From: Photobacterium aquae
GTDB lineage: Bacteria > Pseudomonadota > Gammaproteobacteria > Enterobacterales > Vibrionaceae
Assembly (NCBI RefSeq): GCF_001029445.1
Contig: NZ_LDOT01000015.1
Span: forward strand, 40,104 to 104,103
DNA length: 64,000 nt
Reading direction: 5' to 3'
Under the pieces are notes generated by a model, which saw only the letters and a list, made by a program, of their open reading frames with translations, did no database searches and was not told the origin of the DNA. Numbering within the stretch: position 1 is the first letter of the stretch; the number at the start of each line of letters is the position of its first letter. The translations under genes and the position numbers were made by a program. Below, piece by piece: positions 35,310 through 44,678 of this stretch.

Positions 35310-35663
35310 ATGAAACAGGCCCCAATCAAAGATGAAATTACATTTGATGATTTCGCAAAAATTGATATTCGCGTCGGGACGATTCAAGAAGTTAGCGAAG
35401 TGGCTAAATCAGATAAGCTAATGAAGCTGACTGTTGATTTTGGCGATCACACTCGAACTATTCTAGCGGGTATTAAACAAGAGCGAGAAAATCCGAAAGA
35501 AATAGAAGGTAAGCAGGCTCTGTTCGTTGTTAATTTGCCTGAGAGAAAGATGGCCGGGGAGATCTCTCAGGGAATGCTGTTTGATATTGGCTATGAAGAT
35601 AAGTTGCAGCCATGCTTAGCATGTCCAGAAACAGCGATGCCAAATGGTGCAAGGGCGGGGTAA
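35310..35663 (+). CDS. CsaA-like tRNA-binding (OB-fold) protein
   Basis: 117 residues with the EMAP-II/CsaA OB fold: DDFAKIDIRVGTIQEVSEVAKSDKLMKLTVDFG (residues 11-44), TILAGIKQ, and the KMAGEISQGMLFDI block near the C-terminus. The fold is that of the tRNA-binding domain of MetRS, PheRS-beta and free-standing CsaA/YgjH. CsaA has been proposed as a secretion chaperone. Monocistronic. Confidence 0.9.
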   Translation: MKQAPIKDEITFDDFAKIDIRVGTIQEVSEVAKSDKLMKLTVDFGDHTRTILAGIKQERENPKEIEGKQALFVVNLPERKMAGEISQGMLFDIGYEDKLQPCLACPETAMPNGARAG

Positions 35664-35732
35664 TAAAATAAGGCGTGACTTATTTTATAGTTATGGCGGT
35701 ATTGGGCGAATAAATTGTCGGCCTGATACCGT

Positions 35733-35756
35733 CCTCTCTTCCTCTCTTCCTCTCTT
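35733..35756. repeat. Three tandem 8-bp units (CCTCTCTT)
   Basis: Three perfect copies in a pyrimidine-rich stretch that continues to about 35770, between the CsaA-like and CHAP genes. A slippage-prone simple repeat with no visible function. Confidence 0.6.
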
Positions 35757-35901
35757 CTTTTCTGCCTCTCATTCTATCATTTTATCCATATTATTGGCTC
35801 TTAACGGGCTTTTGCTAACAAGATATTGTTTTGTTCATCATGGTTTTACATTTAGTATGCACAGCTTTGGGTGAGTTTATCTTTCTTACAAAAGGTTATA
35901 A

Positions 35902-36504
35902 ATGAAAAAGCTGGTGATGGCCTTTGGTGTACTCGTTGTTTTGGGTGCAGGTGCTTACAATTTGGTGACGAAGGTTAATTTAAATACAGAGATAGAAATA
36001 GGCACAGTTGTTGATTCTTTTAATGGTGTCGACGTCTATTTCAATGGTGGGGTTAATCATGTGCTGGAGCGAAATGTTTCTGTGGATGGTTATAATCTCG
36101 GTTTGAAATATCAATGTGTCGAGTTTGTTAAACGCTATTACTATGAGCTATTTCAACACAAAATGCCTGACAGTTATGGGCACGCCAAAGATTTTTTTGA
36201 TGCGGATGTCATTTCTGGAAGCGTTAATCTAAAGCGAGGATTGCTTCAGTTTACCAATGGACAGGGTGAGCTACCTCAAGTGAGTGATATTCTGGTTTAT
36301 CAGCCAACGCTATATAACCCATACGGGCATGTTGCAATTGTGGCCCATGTCGATTTGGAAGGACAAAAAGTCGAAATCATTCAGCAGAACCCAGGGCCAT
36401 TTTCTGAATCCAGAGAAGTCTATGCGATTGCTAAGAACGATGATGGCTATTTTATCGATCATCGGCCTATCCTAGGTTGGTTGCGTAAAATGTCAGGGGT
36501 GTAG
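35902..36504 (+). CDS. CHAP-domain amidase/endopeptidase, membrane-anchored
   Basis: 200 residues: a signal anchor or signal peptide (KKLVMAFGVLVVLGAGAYNLV), then a CHAP domain with catalytic Cys in LKYQCVEFVKRYYYE (about residue 72) and His in NPYGHVAIVAHV (about 138). YQCVEFxRR and the GHVAxV strand resemble the amidase half of glutathionylspermidine synthetase, though exported CHAP proteins usually cleave peptidoglycan. Exported location favours a wall substrate. No neighbour clarifies which. Confidence 0.82.
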   Translation: MKKLVMAFGVLVVLGAGAYNLVTKVNLNTEIEIGTVVDSFNGVDVYFNGGVNHVLERNVSVDGYNLGLKYQCVEFVKRYYYELFQHKMPDSYGHAKDFFDADVISGSVNLKRGLLQFTNGQGELPQVSDILVYQPTLYNPYGHVAIVAHVDLEGQKVEIIQQNPGPFSESREVYAIAKNDDGYFIDHRPILGWLRKMSGV

Positions 36505-36683
36505 TCGCAAGGTGATTGTTGCGGGTGCTGTCGGAAATGATACTGTGGTGAAATAATCGTTAAGAAATTTCGTCATTGGCCGATATATCTGAAGAGACAC
36601 ATTTAGTGAGTTCGCATTGGCCGTTTTTTATGCAGTTCGCCCTGAGCCGTAAGTGATTTTCCGCAGTATGGATTTTAATTCGC

Positions 36684-37826
36684 ATGACCACTTTTCATGA
36701 CATTTTAGGTACCAATAGTTCAACACCGATTGAAGAGGTGAAGCGACAGTACAAGTTGCTCTGTAGCCGAAATCATCCTGATAAAGGTGGTTCTAACGCA
36801 TTGATGCAATTGGTTGTTAACGCTTATGAACAGGTCATTGCCGGAAAAGGGGATGGTGATGCTCTACAAAAAGTGGCTGCTGCAACAGCGGCTCCTCAGG
36901 GGCAAGGTCAAGATAACAATGAGCTTTGGCAGAAGCGTTGCAAATTGCTGGAGCTGAAATATACCCAGTGTATGCATGAGAAAAAGCAGCTAGAGGCGAA
37001 ATTGCAAACCATGGCCGGTGAGCTTGAGGCTGCTCGTCGGCAGGTTGAGTCAAGCAGCCCAAAGAAGGGGGCTAGCGATGGTGAGCTGCAGACGTTGCGC
37101 AATGAAAACAGACGCTTGCAAAGTCAGGTGTCCTCTTTGAATGCTGAGCTTGCTGAGTGTAACGCTACGATGCGGATGGGGAATGAGTTTAAGACTGATG
37201 AAGACACTAAGCAGACAGAGAACAAAGAGAACAACCGAGAACCTCGACGAGACTCAGCAGCTAAACGAAAAGTATTTGTAGTGTTGGTCGTGTTGCTGGT
37301 GGTTAGTGCTTTGGGCTTTTTGAATAAAGACACCTTGTCAGCATGGTTATTCCCATCTCCTGAGTCAAATCAAGAAAAACCGTTGGTAAAAGTAGAGCCT
37401 AATCCCGAGGATCTCGCGCGTGAGTTAGCCGAACGGCAGAGATTGGCTGCCAAGAAAGTGGTTGAAAAACCGATTGAGCCTCGTATTCGCCTTGCTAATT
37501 CAGTTGGGGTATGGACATTGGCTGAGTTTGAAAATGTGTCGAAGCCGTACATCAGTGTAAGAAGTGAAGATGGTTCGTATATTGTTAAGAGTTGTACGGA
37601 AGACTTTAAGTATTATAAAAGTATGACTCGTCGCTCAAGCCGGATGCCATCGAATTTGATTTTTGAACGCCGTGATAGGCATTTTGAAATTTATGGTATT
37701 CCTTATGGCAACGGGGCCGCGGCATCAAATTGGACTAACAGTAAGAGTTTGATGGTGAACAACGAATATTTTGCCAATACGGATTTTGAAGCCGTTTATT
37801 ACGAGCTACAAATGGCGTGTATGTAA
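36684..37826 (+). CDS. Membrane protein with N-terminal DnaJ domain, coiled coil and exported C-terminal domain
   Basis: 380 residues. A J-domain (residues 4-60: TFHDILGT..TPIEEVKRQYKLLCSRNHPDKGG, with HPD at 33-35) is followed by a long charged coiled coil (about 85-155), a single transmembrane helix (VFVVLVVLLVVSALGFL, about 195-212), a proline/lysine stretch, and a ~110-residue C-terminal domain with SVGVWTLAEFENV, CTEDFKYYKS and a terminal cysteine. The J-domain would face the cytoplasm and recruit DnaK; the C-terminal domain would lie in the periplasm. The last domain is not recognised. Such a topology could connect Hsp70 to an envelope structure. Confidence 0.82.
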   Translation: MTTFHDILGTNSSTPIEEVKRQYKLLCSRNHPDKGGSNALMQLVVNAYEQVIAGKGDGDALQKVAAATAAPQGQGQDNNELWQKRCKLLELKYTQCMHEKKQLEAKLQTMAGELEAARRQVESSSPKKGASDGELQTLRNENRRLQSQVSSLNAELAECNATMRMGNEFKTDEDTKQTENKENNREPRRDSAAKRKVFVVLVVLLVVSALGFLNKDTLSAWLFPSPESNQEKPLVKVEPNPEDLARELAERQRLAAKKVVEKPIEPRIRLANSVGVWTLAEFENVSKPYISVRSEDGSYIVKSCTEDFKYYKSMTRRSSRMPSNLIFERRDRHFEIYGIPYGNGAAASNWTNSKSLMVNNEYFANTDFEAVYYELQMACM

Positions 37827-37850
37827 CTTGTTTGGTTAGCTATTCACATG

Positions 37851-37879
37851 AAAAGGACGGGTCCCCCCCGTCCTTTTTT
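37851..37879. terminator. Terminator between the DnaJ-domain and RND genes
   Basis: AAAAGGACGG pairs with CCGTCCTTTT across a C-rich loop and is followed by T residues. It lies 25 bp past the DnaJ-domain stop and serves convergent genes. Confidence 0.88.
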
Positions 37880-37899
37880 ATGAGCGGTGATCGGAGCTA

Positions 37900-40800
37900 T
37901 CAGCTAGGTTGCTCAACAGTGTTGGCACATGATCGCCAAGGTTTGAATGTTATTGCCAACCGGAACGCCCCGGGGACGAAATAGAATGAAATGATGGTGG
38001 TCAGTAATGTTCCTCCGGCGATGGTAATGGCAAAGGGGGGCCAAAAGCCACCGCCAGCAAGAATGAGAGGCAGAAAGCCACCAACGGTTGTGATAGTTGT
38101 TGATGTAATATGCCGAGTACAACTCATTACCGCATCGACAATCGCCTCGATATCACCGTGACATGCTCGAGGGCTCGCCTTGAGTTCGGCCAAAATGACA
38201 ATCGCTGCGTTGATTGCCAAGCCCACGAGACCCAACAGGGCGATAATAACGGTAAAGCCAAACGGGTAGTTGAAGAGCCCGACGGAAAACAGGCCAAGCC
38301 CGGCCGCCAAAAAGCCAACGGTAAAGATGATGCCGCTGAGCCTGAAAGAGTTGAATGCCAGCACAACGACCATGAGAAGCAAAGTGAAGACCATGGTGAG
38401 ATTGGCCATGAGATTAGAGACTGACTCATTGCGCTCTTCCGATTCCCCGCCAAATTCGATGCTGTACCCTGCGGGTAACGTACGTCGATAGTCTACGAGC
38501 CGCGTTTCGAAATGATCCAATGCGGTTTGTGGTAATACGCCAGCCCGGAGATAGCCTTCAATCACATTAACTCGTTGCCCATTTCGGTGAGGTATGGCTC
38601 CACGGCTAGGTGATAGGCTCAGATCGGCCAGAGCAAATACCGGAAGGCCGATAAGGCTTTGATCAGAGATGACAGGCAGGGGAAGGCTGCTCAGGTGAGT
38701 CATATTCTCCCTCTGCTTGTCACCGACTCGGACTCGTACGGGGATCGATTCACTGGCCTCGATCAGGCTGCCGTTTAGCCTTCCTGTAAACGAGGCTTGC
38801 AGCAGATCCGCTACGCCACTGAGACTCAGGCCGCTGAGTTGACTGGCTTCTTCATTGACGTTGACCCATATCTTGGGGGTGCCGGGCTGAAGAGTCTCTC
38901 GGGTGTGGGTGACATTGGGGGTTTCCGCCATGATAAGCCGGATATCTTCGCCAATGGCTTTGAGCCGATCAAGGTTGGGGCCGGACAAGCGAACCTCAAG
39001 CGGTGCATTGAATGGTGGACCTTGTTCAAGTTTTCGTACCAGAACTTGGGCTTCAGGGAGTATTTGATCAAATTGTTGTTGTAATTTAGGGATTAACGCA
39101 CTGGCTGCGTTGAAGTTGCTGACTTTTACCATGGCTTGGGCGAAATAGGCAGCGCCTTGCTGACGGCTGACCATGTTGTAATAAAACGATGGGAAATTGC
39201 TACCAACAATCCAATTTAGCTGCTCTACCTCTGGGTATTGCGCCATGATTGCATCAATCTTCTGGGTTGTTTGTGCCGTTGCGTAAATACTGGATTGGGG
39301 AGCAAGGAATACCTGCAGTTCAAACATATCCCGATCCGACGGCGGGAAAAATTGTTCGGTAAGTTGTCCTGCCCCCCAGAATCCCGTAATGGGAAGAAGG
39401 CAGACGAGCGCAGTTGATTTAACACGGTGGCGAATAGCAAGGGCAATACTCTTGGCAAAGAGTGTGCTCAGAGCAGGTATTGTTATGCCGGTATTATACC
39501 ATTGGCTGTTTTGCTTCTCTGCTGGCGTTCCCCGTTGGGAAGGGGCGGGGAGTATACGGGAAGCGAAGCTGGCGATAATGGTATGGGAGATGATATAGGA
39601 GCCAATGAGTGAGAAGCAGACCGTGATTGCGATTGCTCCAACAAATTCCCCTGCAGGTCCTGGCATCAGGAATATTGGGGCGAAGGCCAGTACCGTGGTC
39701 AGGGTTGATCCTAGAAGTGGGATCCAGAGATGGTTAACCGATTTTATAGCGGATTCCAGTTTACCGTGACCTTGCTGGCGGTGCGACTGGATGCTGTCGA
39801 CCATGACAATGGCATTATCGACCATGATGCCCAACGCGACAATCAGTCCGGTAATTGACATTTGGTTGATTGGTAATCCGGTGAACTTCATCATAGCCAA
39901 GGTGACAAGGCTGGTGAGCGGAAGGGATAGAGCTACCAGCAAGGCTGATCTGAATCCGAGGGTGAGCAATAGGACCACAAGGATAATAGAGAACCCCATA
40001 ACTAGATTGGCATTAAGTTCCGATAGTCTCGATGCCGTGTACCCTTGTTGCTCAAAAATCGTATCGAGTTGGATATTGGCGGGTATTTCGGCTTGGTAGT
40101 TGGCCATAAATTGGTGGATACGAGCTGTCCATTGGTCAACACGCAATTCCGGCTGCATCCGGACCGCAACAATGACGGCGGGTTTGCCATTGACAAAGGC
40201 CAGCTCGGCAGGTGGTGTCGCCATAGTCCGGCTCACCTGTGCAATATCTTCAAGCCGGATTTGGTAACCGTTGCTATCAATGGCTACGGGGACTTTGCGA
40301 ACGCGATCCAGTGAGTCAAGGGAGTCGGCTACCTCAAGAGTAAAGCGGGTCGTGCCATTGACCAACTCCCCGGCGGCGTTCTTGGCATCTGCGGCACCAA
40401 TGGATTGCGAGAGCGATAATGCTGAACGGCCCAATGCACTGGTTGCTGCCGGGTCGAGTCTTACTAGAATTTCTTCATCAGGCAGCCCATAACTATCGAC
40501 AAACTCTACGCCGCTTTGTACACGTAGGCGGTTGGCGAGCTCAATGGCGTAGCGTCGCAGGATAAGCAGATCAGGCTCGGACGTGTCATTCCAGGTTAAT
40601 GCCGTAATCATAGTGAATGCATAACCGTGATCGCTATCTAGCTCAGGTGTTGAGCTTCCTTGCGGTAGTACTGGTTCAACGTCAGTGAGTTTATCGCGTA
40701 CCCGGGACCATATCGGATCGGCGTCTGTGACGGTATCGATCAATTCAAGCTGGATAACCGATATTCCCGGACGAGAGACCGATTCAATCAGTTTTATTTC

Positions 40801-41025
40801 ATCTAACTGGCGTAACTTGTTTTCTATCTTTTCCGTTATCAATGCCTCGACACGTTCTGCTGTGGCCCCAGGGAAATGGGTGATAACACTGGCAAAACGG
40901 TTATGGATAATTGGGTCTTCTGCCCTAGGTAGCGAGCTTAGCGAAGAGAAGCCCGCAACAATGAGAAAGACAGCGGCAAGTACCATGAGCCGGGTATTGC
41001 TCAGAATAGCGTGCATTTTCATCAT
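37900..41025 (-). CDS. RND-family efflux permease subunit
   Basis: 1041 residues with twelve predicted transmembrane helices, two large periplasmic domains and the duplicated AcrB layout. The proton-relay segment on helix 4 reads GIMVDNAIVMVDS: the first of the paired Asp residues (407/408 in AcrB) is present and the second is Asn, as in several non-AcrB RND groups. The periplasmic adaptor gene precedes it with a 4-bp ATGA overlap. No outer-membrane channel gene is present, so TolC is probably used. Export of drugs, detergents or bile-like compounds is inferred from family. Confidence 0.92.
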   Translation of the reverse strand: MMKMHAILSNTRLMVLAAVFLIVAGFSSLSSLPRAEDPIIHNRFASVITHFPGATAERVEALITEKIENKLRQLDEIKLIESVSRPGISVIQLELIDTVTDADPIWSRVRDKLTDVEPVLPQGSSTPELDSDHGYAFTMITALTWNDTSEPDLLILRRYAIELANRLRVQSGVEFVDSYGLPDEEILVRLDPAATSALGRSALSLSQSIGAADAKNAAGELVNGTTRFTLEVADSLDSLDRVRKVPVAIDSNGYQIRLEDIAQVSRTMATPPAELAFVNGKPAVIVAVRMQPELRVDQWTARIHQFMANYQAEIPANIQLDTIFEQQGYTASRLSELNANLVMGFSIILVVLLLTLGFRSALLVALSLPLTSLVTLAMMKFTGLPINQMSITGLIVALGIMVDNAIVMVDSIQSHRQQGHGKLESAIKSVNHLWIPLLGSTLTTVLAFAPIFLMPGPAGEFVGAIAITVCFSLIGSYIISHTIIASFASRILPAPSQRGTPAEKQNSQWYNTGITIPALSTLFAKSIALAIRHRVKSTALVCLLPITGFWGAGQLTEQFFPPSDRDMFELQVFLAPQSSIYATAQTTQKIDAIMAQYPEVEQLNWIVGSNFPSFYYNMVSRQQGAAYFAQAMVKVSNFNAASALIPKLQQQFDQILPEAQVLVRKLEQGPPFNAPLEVRLSGPNLDRLKAIGEDIRLIMAETPNVTHTRETLQPGTPKIWVNVNEEASQLSGLSLSGVADLLQASFTGRLNGSLIEASESIPVRVRVGDKQRENMTHLSSLPLPVISDQSLIGLPVFALADLSLSPSRGAIPHRNGQRVNVIEGYLRAGVLPQTALDHFETRLVDYRRTLPAGYSIEFGGESEERNESVSNLMANLTMVFTLLLMVVVLAFNSFRLSGIIFTVGFLAAGLGLFSVGLFNYPFGFTVIIALLGLVGLAINAAIVILAELKASPRACHGDIEAIVDAVMSCTRHITSTTITTVGGFLPLILAGGGFWPPFAITIAGGTLLTTIISFYFVPGAFRLAITFKPWRSCANTVEQPS

Positions 41026-42209
41026 TCTGCCTTATTCTCAGCCGCTGTGATAGGGTGGGGTAATTCAGTTCGATCGGGATGATGAATCAGTGATACCGGT
41101 GGCGTTACGATAGGGGTTACCTGTTGGCCGGGGACAAGTCGGTGGAGGCCGCTGGCGACGATGAGGTCACCACTTGCAATGGCCCCTGTTATAAATGCAT
41201 TGTCATTATTGGCATAGAGAACCTGAATGGAGCGCCGTTCGATACGTTGCTCGTTATTATTGTCTTTATTAACGATAAAGACATTCCATACCCCTCGGAG
41301 ACCATCTGTCATCGCCGATAATGGGATCCAATAGCCTGTCGAGTTATGGCGATCATTAAATTGAAGGTAAGCCAGCTCGCCATCAATAGCCTGAACATCC
41401 TCAGGCAGAGCAAATCGGAGTTTTACCGTTCGTGAACCCAGATCAACACGAGCTCCCGGGTTAAGTAATGTGACAGGGTAACTAGACTGGCCGATTCTGA
41501 TCACCCAATTTCCGTCAGTGACAAGTTTTGCCAGCTGTTTGGCAGGAATACCGATATGAGCTTCTTTGTTTGTTGAAGCGAGCAGGGTGACTGTCGGTGA
41601 GCCGGTGCCAACGACATCTCCCTTCGAGACATACCTTGCGCTGACAGTGCCATCATAGGGGGCATATACCGTTGATTTGTCACGCTGAAGCTGATTGGCC
41701 GCCAGTGATGCATCAAGCTGGCGTAGGTTTGCCTTGAGGGCATTACGCTGGCTGCTGAGATTGTCAATTTCAGCATCGGCACTGAACCCTTTTGTTTTGA
41801 GCGCATTCTGCCGCTTTAGATTGGCTTCGATGAGTACCAACTGGGCTTTTATCTGGGCTTTCTGTGCTCGTAATTGATCGGCCTGTGTGAGTAATAACTG
41901 GGTATCAAGCCTGACGATAGGTTCTCCGGCTTTGATGTTGTCGCCGACATCAACAAACAGTTGTGCGATTTTTCCACCGAGCTCTACCCCGAGGTTTGCT
42001 TGCTGCCCCGCTTGCACCATTCCAACATACTCGCGTTGAACAGTGTAAGAATCGGAAGACGTGAGGCTAAAGGTCTGGATCGCGGGATGTGGATCGGTTG
42101 TGGCTTGATGTGTACGATCCGAAGAGGAGCTATTACAGCCAGTGACAGTATACGATAATATTGATAATACAATCACTTGTGCGGCTTTGCATACCTTTAG
42201 CCTGTTCAT
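41022..42209 (-). CDS. RND efflux periplasmic adaptor (membrane fusion protein) lipoprotein
   Basis: 395 residues from the ATG at 42209 (AGGGACAT upstream); a lipobox YTVTGCNS anchors it. The lipoyl/hairpin layout is clear: LGGKIAQLFVDVGDNIKAGEPIVRLD, a coiled-coil hairpin (about 90-150), and the DKSTVYAPYDGTVSARYVSKGDVV return strand. It links the inner-membrane permease to the outer-membrane channel. It is the first gene of the operon and divergent from a TetR gene, with the operator between. Confidence 0.92.
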   Translation of the reverse strand: MNRLKVCKAAQVIVLSILSYTVTGCNSSSSDRTHQATTDPHPAIQTFSLTSSDSYTVQREYVGMVQAGQQANLGVELGGKIAQLFVDVGDNIKAGEPIVRLDTQLLLTQADQLRAQKAQIKAQLVLIEANLKRQNALKTKGFSADAEIDNLSSQRNALKANLRQLDASLAANQLQRDKSTVYAPYDGTVSARYVSKGDVVGTGSPTVTLLASTNKEAHIGIPAKQLAKLVTDGNWVIRIGQSSYPVTLLNPGARVDLGSRTVKLRFALPEDVQAIDGELAYLQFNDRHNSTGYWIPLSAMTDGLRGVWNVFIVNKDNNNEQRIERRSIQVLYANNDNAFITGAIASGDLIVASGLHRLVPGQQVTPIVTPPVSLIHHPDRTELPHPITAAENKAE

Positions 42210-42280
42210 TGAGTATGTCCCTGAGATGATGTTGTTGTTGATGTAGGCGATATGGTCTACGTTTAAAAAATAATCCAATA

Positions 42281-42299
42281 AAACTAGACTGTCTAGTTT
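42281..42299. promoter_or_regulatory. Perfect 19-bp palindrome, likely TetR operator
   Basis: AAACTAGACTGTCTAGTTT: 9-bp arms with one central base, in the 133-bp region between the divergent efflux operon and the TetR gene. Position and symmetry fit autoregulation and repression of the pump. Confidence 0.85.
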
Positions 42300-42342
42300 G
42301 ATTGTATTAAAAACGTTTCATTAATTCGATAAAGGTTACTAC

Positions 42343-42951
42343 GTGTTAAATTCAAGAAGTGCGCAGAAGCGCCAACAAATTTTAGATGCGGCCTCAGAAT
42401 TATTTGGCGAGCAGGGGTATGGAATCAGTATGGATGCCATCGCCAATAAGGCTAAAGTATCTAAGCAAACGGTATATGCTCATTTCAAAACGAAAGATGA
42501 ACTGTTTGATACCTGTATTCGGGCAAGTTGTGCGGCTAATAAGATTGATACAACATTGGTTGATGATTGTCGCTCACCAGAAGATGTTTTATTTGATTTT
42601 GCCTGTCGTTTTCAATCTATGTTGTTATCAGATGAAGCGAGATATACATACCGAACTGCAGTCAGCCAAAGTGAGACGCATCCTGAACTTGCCAAGGTGT
42701 ATATTAATGCCGGCCCGCAATATACGGCGGATATGGTGGCTGAATATTGTCAGATTTTGGTTGAACGAGGTGTATTACAGCCAGAGATGGATTGCCAGCA
42801 GGCGGCATTTCAGTTGTTACTGATGCTGCACGGTCGTTCAGTGTATTGGGCCTATCTCGGCCAGGATGCGGAAGAGGATACCGCTCAACGCTATGCGTAC
42901 CTGCGCTCGAGTGTTGAGTTGTTTCTGAAGGGGTACATGGTCAGATCCTGA
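42343..42951 (+). CDS. TetR-family transcriptional regulator of the RND pump
   Basis: 202 residues from a GTG (AAAGG at good distance). N-terminal helix-turn-helix: RQQILDAASELFGEQGYGISMDAIANKAKVSKQTVYAHFKTKDELF (residues 10-55), the classic TetR domain. The C-terminal ligand domain (about 60-200) has a TetR_C-like pattern, including CRFQSMLLSDEARYTYRTAVSQS. It is divergent from the efflux genes and probably represses them until an inducer binds. Confidence 0.92.
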   Translation: MLNSRSAQKRQQILDAASELFGEQGYGISMDAIANKAKVSKQTVYAHFKTKDELFDTCIRASCAANKIDTTLVDDCRSPEDVLFDFACRFQSMLLSDEARYTYRTAVSQSETHPELAKVYINAGPQYTADMVAEYCQILVERGVLQPEMDCQQAAFQLLLMLHGRSVYWAYLGQDAEEDTAQRYAYLRSSVELFLKGYMVRS

Positions 42952-43072
42952 CAATCTTAATTGCGAGATTAACTATTCATAGGGCTGTGGATGATAGAAA
43001 AGGACAAATGAGTAAGATAAATAACTGCTATCTTTAAATCGGATATACTCGTGGGCCTTGTCAGGGGGTGTT

Positions 43073-43873
43073 ATGCAGAAAAGACCGTCCCGATTTACTT
43101 TTATTTGTTTGGTTATCTTAACTTTTTTTGTTTCAAGTGCGAGCGTCGCAGCGAGTCGGTTGAGTGAAATTATTGATCGTGGCACCTTGCGTGTAGGTAC
43201 AACGGGTGACTGGCAACCTATGACGATGCGAGACCCTGCCACAAATTTTTACCGCGGGTTTGATATTGATGTCACCACAGAGTTGGCCAAAGATCTCGGT
43301 GTTACCGTTGAGTATGTGCCGACAACATGGAAAACCTTGGTCAATGGTATTATTACTAACAAATATGATATGACCGGGAGTGCATCGCTGAATATGCAGC
43401 GGGCCAAGGTGGCGGGATATAGCGATACGTATTTTTACTTGGCGTTTGTGCCAGTCATTAAAAAGAGTAATCAGAGTCGTTTTCGCAAGTGGTCTGATTT
43501 CAATAGCAAGTCAGTGGTGCTGACGTCTGTACCGGGAACGGTGCAGCATATGATTATCAGCGAGCTGCTGCCTAATGCTCGTCAGCACAGCACCGATAAT
43601 CCAACACTGGTCAAACAGTACTTGTTAGATAACAAGACAACGGCCATTGTTACTTCCAATATCGAGGCCGCTATACTTGTTAGCCGTTATCCTGAACTAG
43701 CGATTGCGAGGGTAGATGGTATGCGCCGTCCGTCCCCAGTGGCGATGATTCTTCCTAAAGAGGATCAGGTGTGGATTAACTATGTTAATCACTGGATTGA
43801 GCTAAAAAGGACACAAGGTTTCTTTGATCGTATTGCAAAAAAATGGGGGTTGGCACGCCTTGAGGTTAAGTAG
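43073..43873 (+). CDS. Periplasmic amino-acid-binding-like protein, cyclohexadienyl dehydratase (PheC) type
   Basis: 266 residues from the ATG at 43073 (AGGGGGTG upstream): a signal peptide (about residues 1-27, ending SVAAS), then the solute-binding fold: GTLRVGTTGDWQPMTMRDPATNFYRGFDIDVTTELAKDLGVTVEYVPTTW. This opening is closest, in my recognition, to PheC, a periplasmic dehydratase evolved from binding proteins. Key PheC catalytic residues cannot be confirmed here. No ABC transporter genes follow, which fits an orphan enzyme or receptor rather than a transporter component. Confidence 0.78.
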   Translation: MQKRPSRFTFICLVILTFFVSSASVAASRLSEIIDRGTLRVGTTGDWQPMTMRDPATNFYRGFDIDVTTELAKDLGVTVEYVPTTWKTLVNGIITNKYDMTGSASLNMQRAKVAGYSDTYFYLAFVPVIKKSNQSRFRKWSDFNSKSVVLTSVPGTVQHMIISELLPNARQHSTDNPTLVKQYLLDNKTTAIVTSNIEAAILVSRYPELAIARVDGMRRPSPVAMILPKEDQVWINYVNHWIELKRTQGFFDRIAKKWGLARLEVK

Positions 43874-43972
43874 CCATCGCTTGGTGTATTTTGATGTGGG
43901 CAGGGATTGCTGTTAGTTGCTGAAAACGACACAATAGAAAAGTAAGTCGTAATATATTAGCAAAGGAAAAAC

Positions 43973-44572
43973 ATGGATTTATCTGCATATAAAGGCATTA
44001 TTTTTGATATGGACGGAACATTGGTGGATTCAATGCCGGCCCATTTGGATGCATGGGAAAAGACCTGCGCAATCCACGAGATTCCGTTTGATCGCGAGTG
44101 GATGTATAGCTTAGGCGGTAAGCCGAGTTTTCGCATTGCAGAGGAAATTAATAGTTATTTCCAGCAGAATTTCGATGTACAGCGATTAGCCCGAACAAAA
44201 TATGCCTTTTATGAGCAAATCGAACATAAGGGTGATGTTATCACATCGACCTATCAAATCCTGCTCGATAACAAGGACAGCAAAAAGATAGCCGTAGGCA
44301 CAGGATCTCGAATGATACATGCCGAGCCATTATTGGCCGAAACGGGTATTTTGTCTTTGCTAGATGCTTTGGTCACGGCCGATGACGTAGAGAAGCATAA
44401 GCCTAATCCTGATACCTTTTTAGAGGCAGCTCGCCGTCTTGGTCTGCAACCGGAAGAATGTGTGGTATTTGAAGATACGCCAATGGGCGTGCAGGCAGCC
44501 TCAGCGGCTGGTATGGATTGCTATTTTGTCAAAGATGGCGAGATCATCGAGCTTATAGCGGCTTCACGTTAA
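43973..44572 (+). CDS. yqaB: HAD hydrolase of the YqaB / beta-phosphoglucomutase group
   Basis: 199 residues: motif I GIIFDMDGTLVDSMPAH (Asp 11, Asp 13), motif II AVGTGS (about 105), lysine in DDVEKHKPNPDTFL (about 143) and motif IV VVFEDTPMGVQAASAAGM (about 165). Overall similarity to E. coli YqaB (fructose-1-phosphate/6-phosphogluconate phosphatase) is clear. The small cap places it in HAD subclass IA. AAAGGAAAA precedes the ATG. A sugar-phosphate substrate is probable. Confidence 0.88.
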   Translation: MDLSAYKGIIFDMDGTLVDSMPAHLDAWEKTCAIHEIPFDREWMYSLGGKPSFRIAEEINSYFQQNFDVQRLARTKYAFYEQIEHKGDVITSTYQILLDNKDSKKIAVGTGSRMIHAEPLLAETGILSLLDALVTADDVEKHKPNPDTFLEAARRLGLQPEECVVFEDTPMGVQAASAAGMDCYFVKDGEIIELIAASR

Positions 44573-44636
44573 CAGGCTCAAAATATACATGCATGGTAGC
44601 GCAGGCGACTGATTGCTTGAGCAACCTTATCGAGAA

Positions 44637-44668
44637 GGGTATGCTTGCCGTCCGATTCAAGCATACCC
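44637..44668. repeat. Perfect 11-bp inverted repeat between yqaB and a membrane protein gene
   Basis: GGGTATGCTTG and CAAGCATACCC enclose a 10-nt loop. No T-run follows, and the next ATG (44679) starts 10 nt later, so the hairpin could affect ribosome access rather than end transcription. Confidence 0.6.
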
Positions 44669-44678
44669 TGATGACATC

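Noticed and set aside
35733..35770. Pyrimidine tract as a phase-variation switch
   Set aside because: Three 8-bp units lie 130 bp from the next gene start and not within a promoter spacer or coding frame that I can identify.
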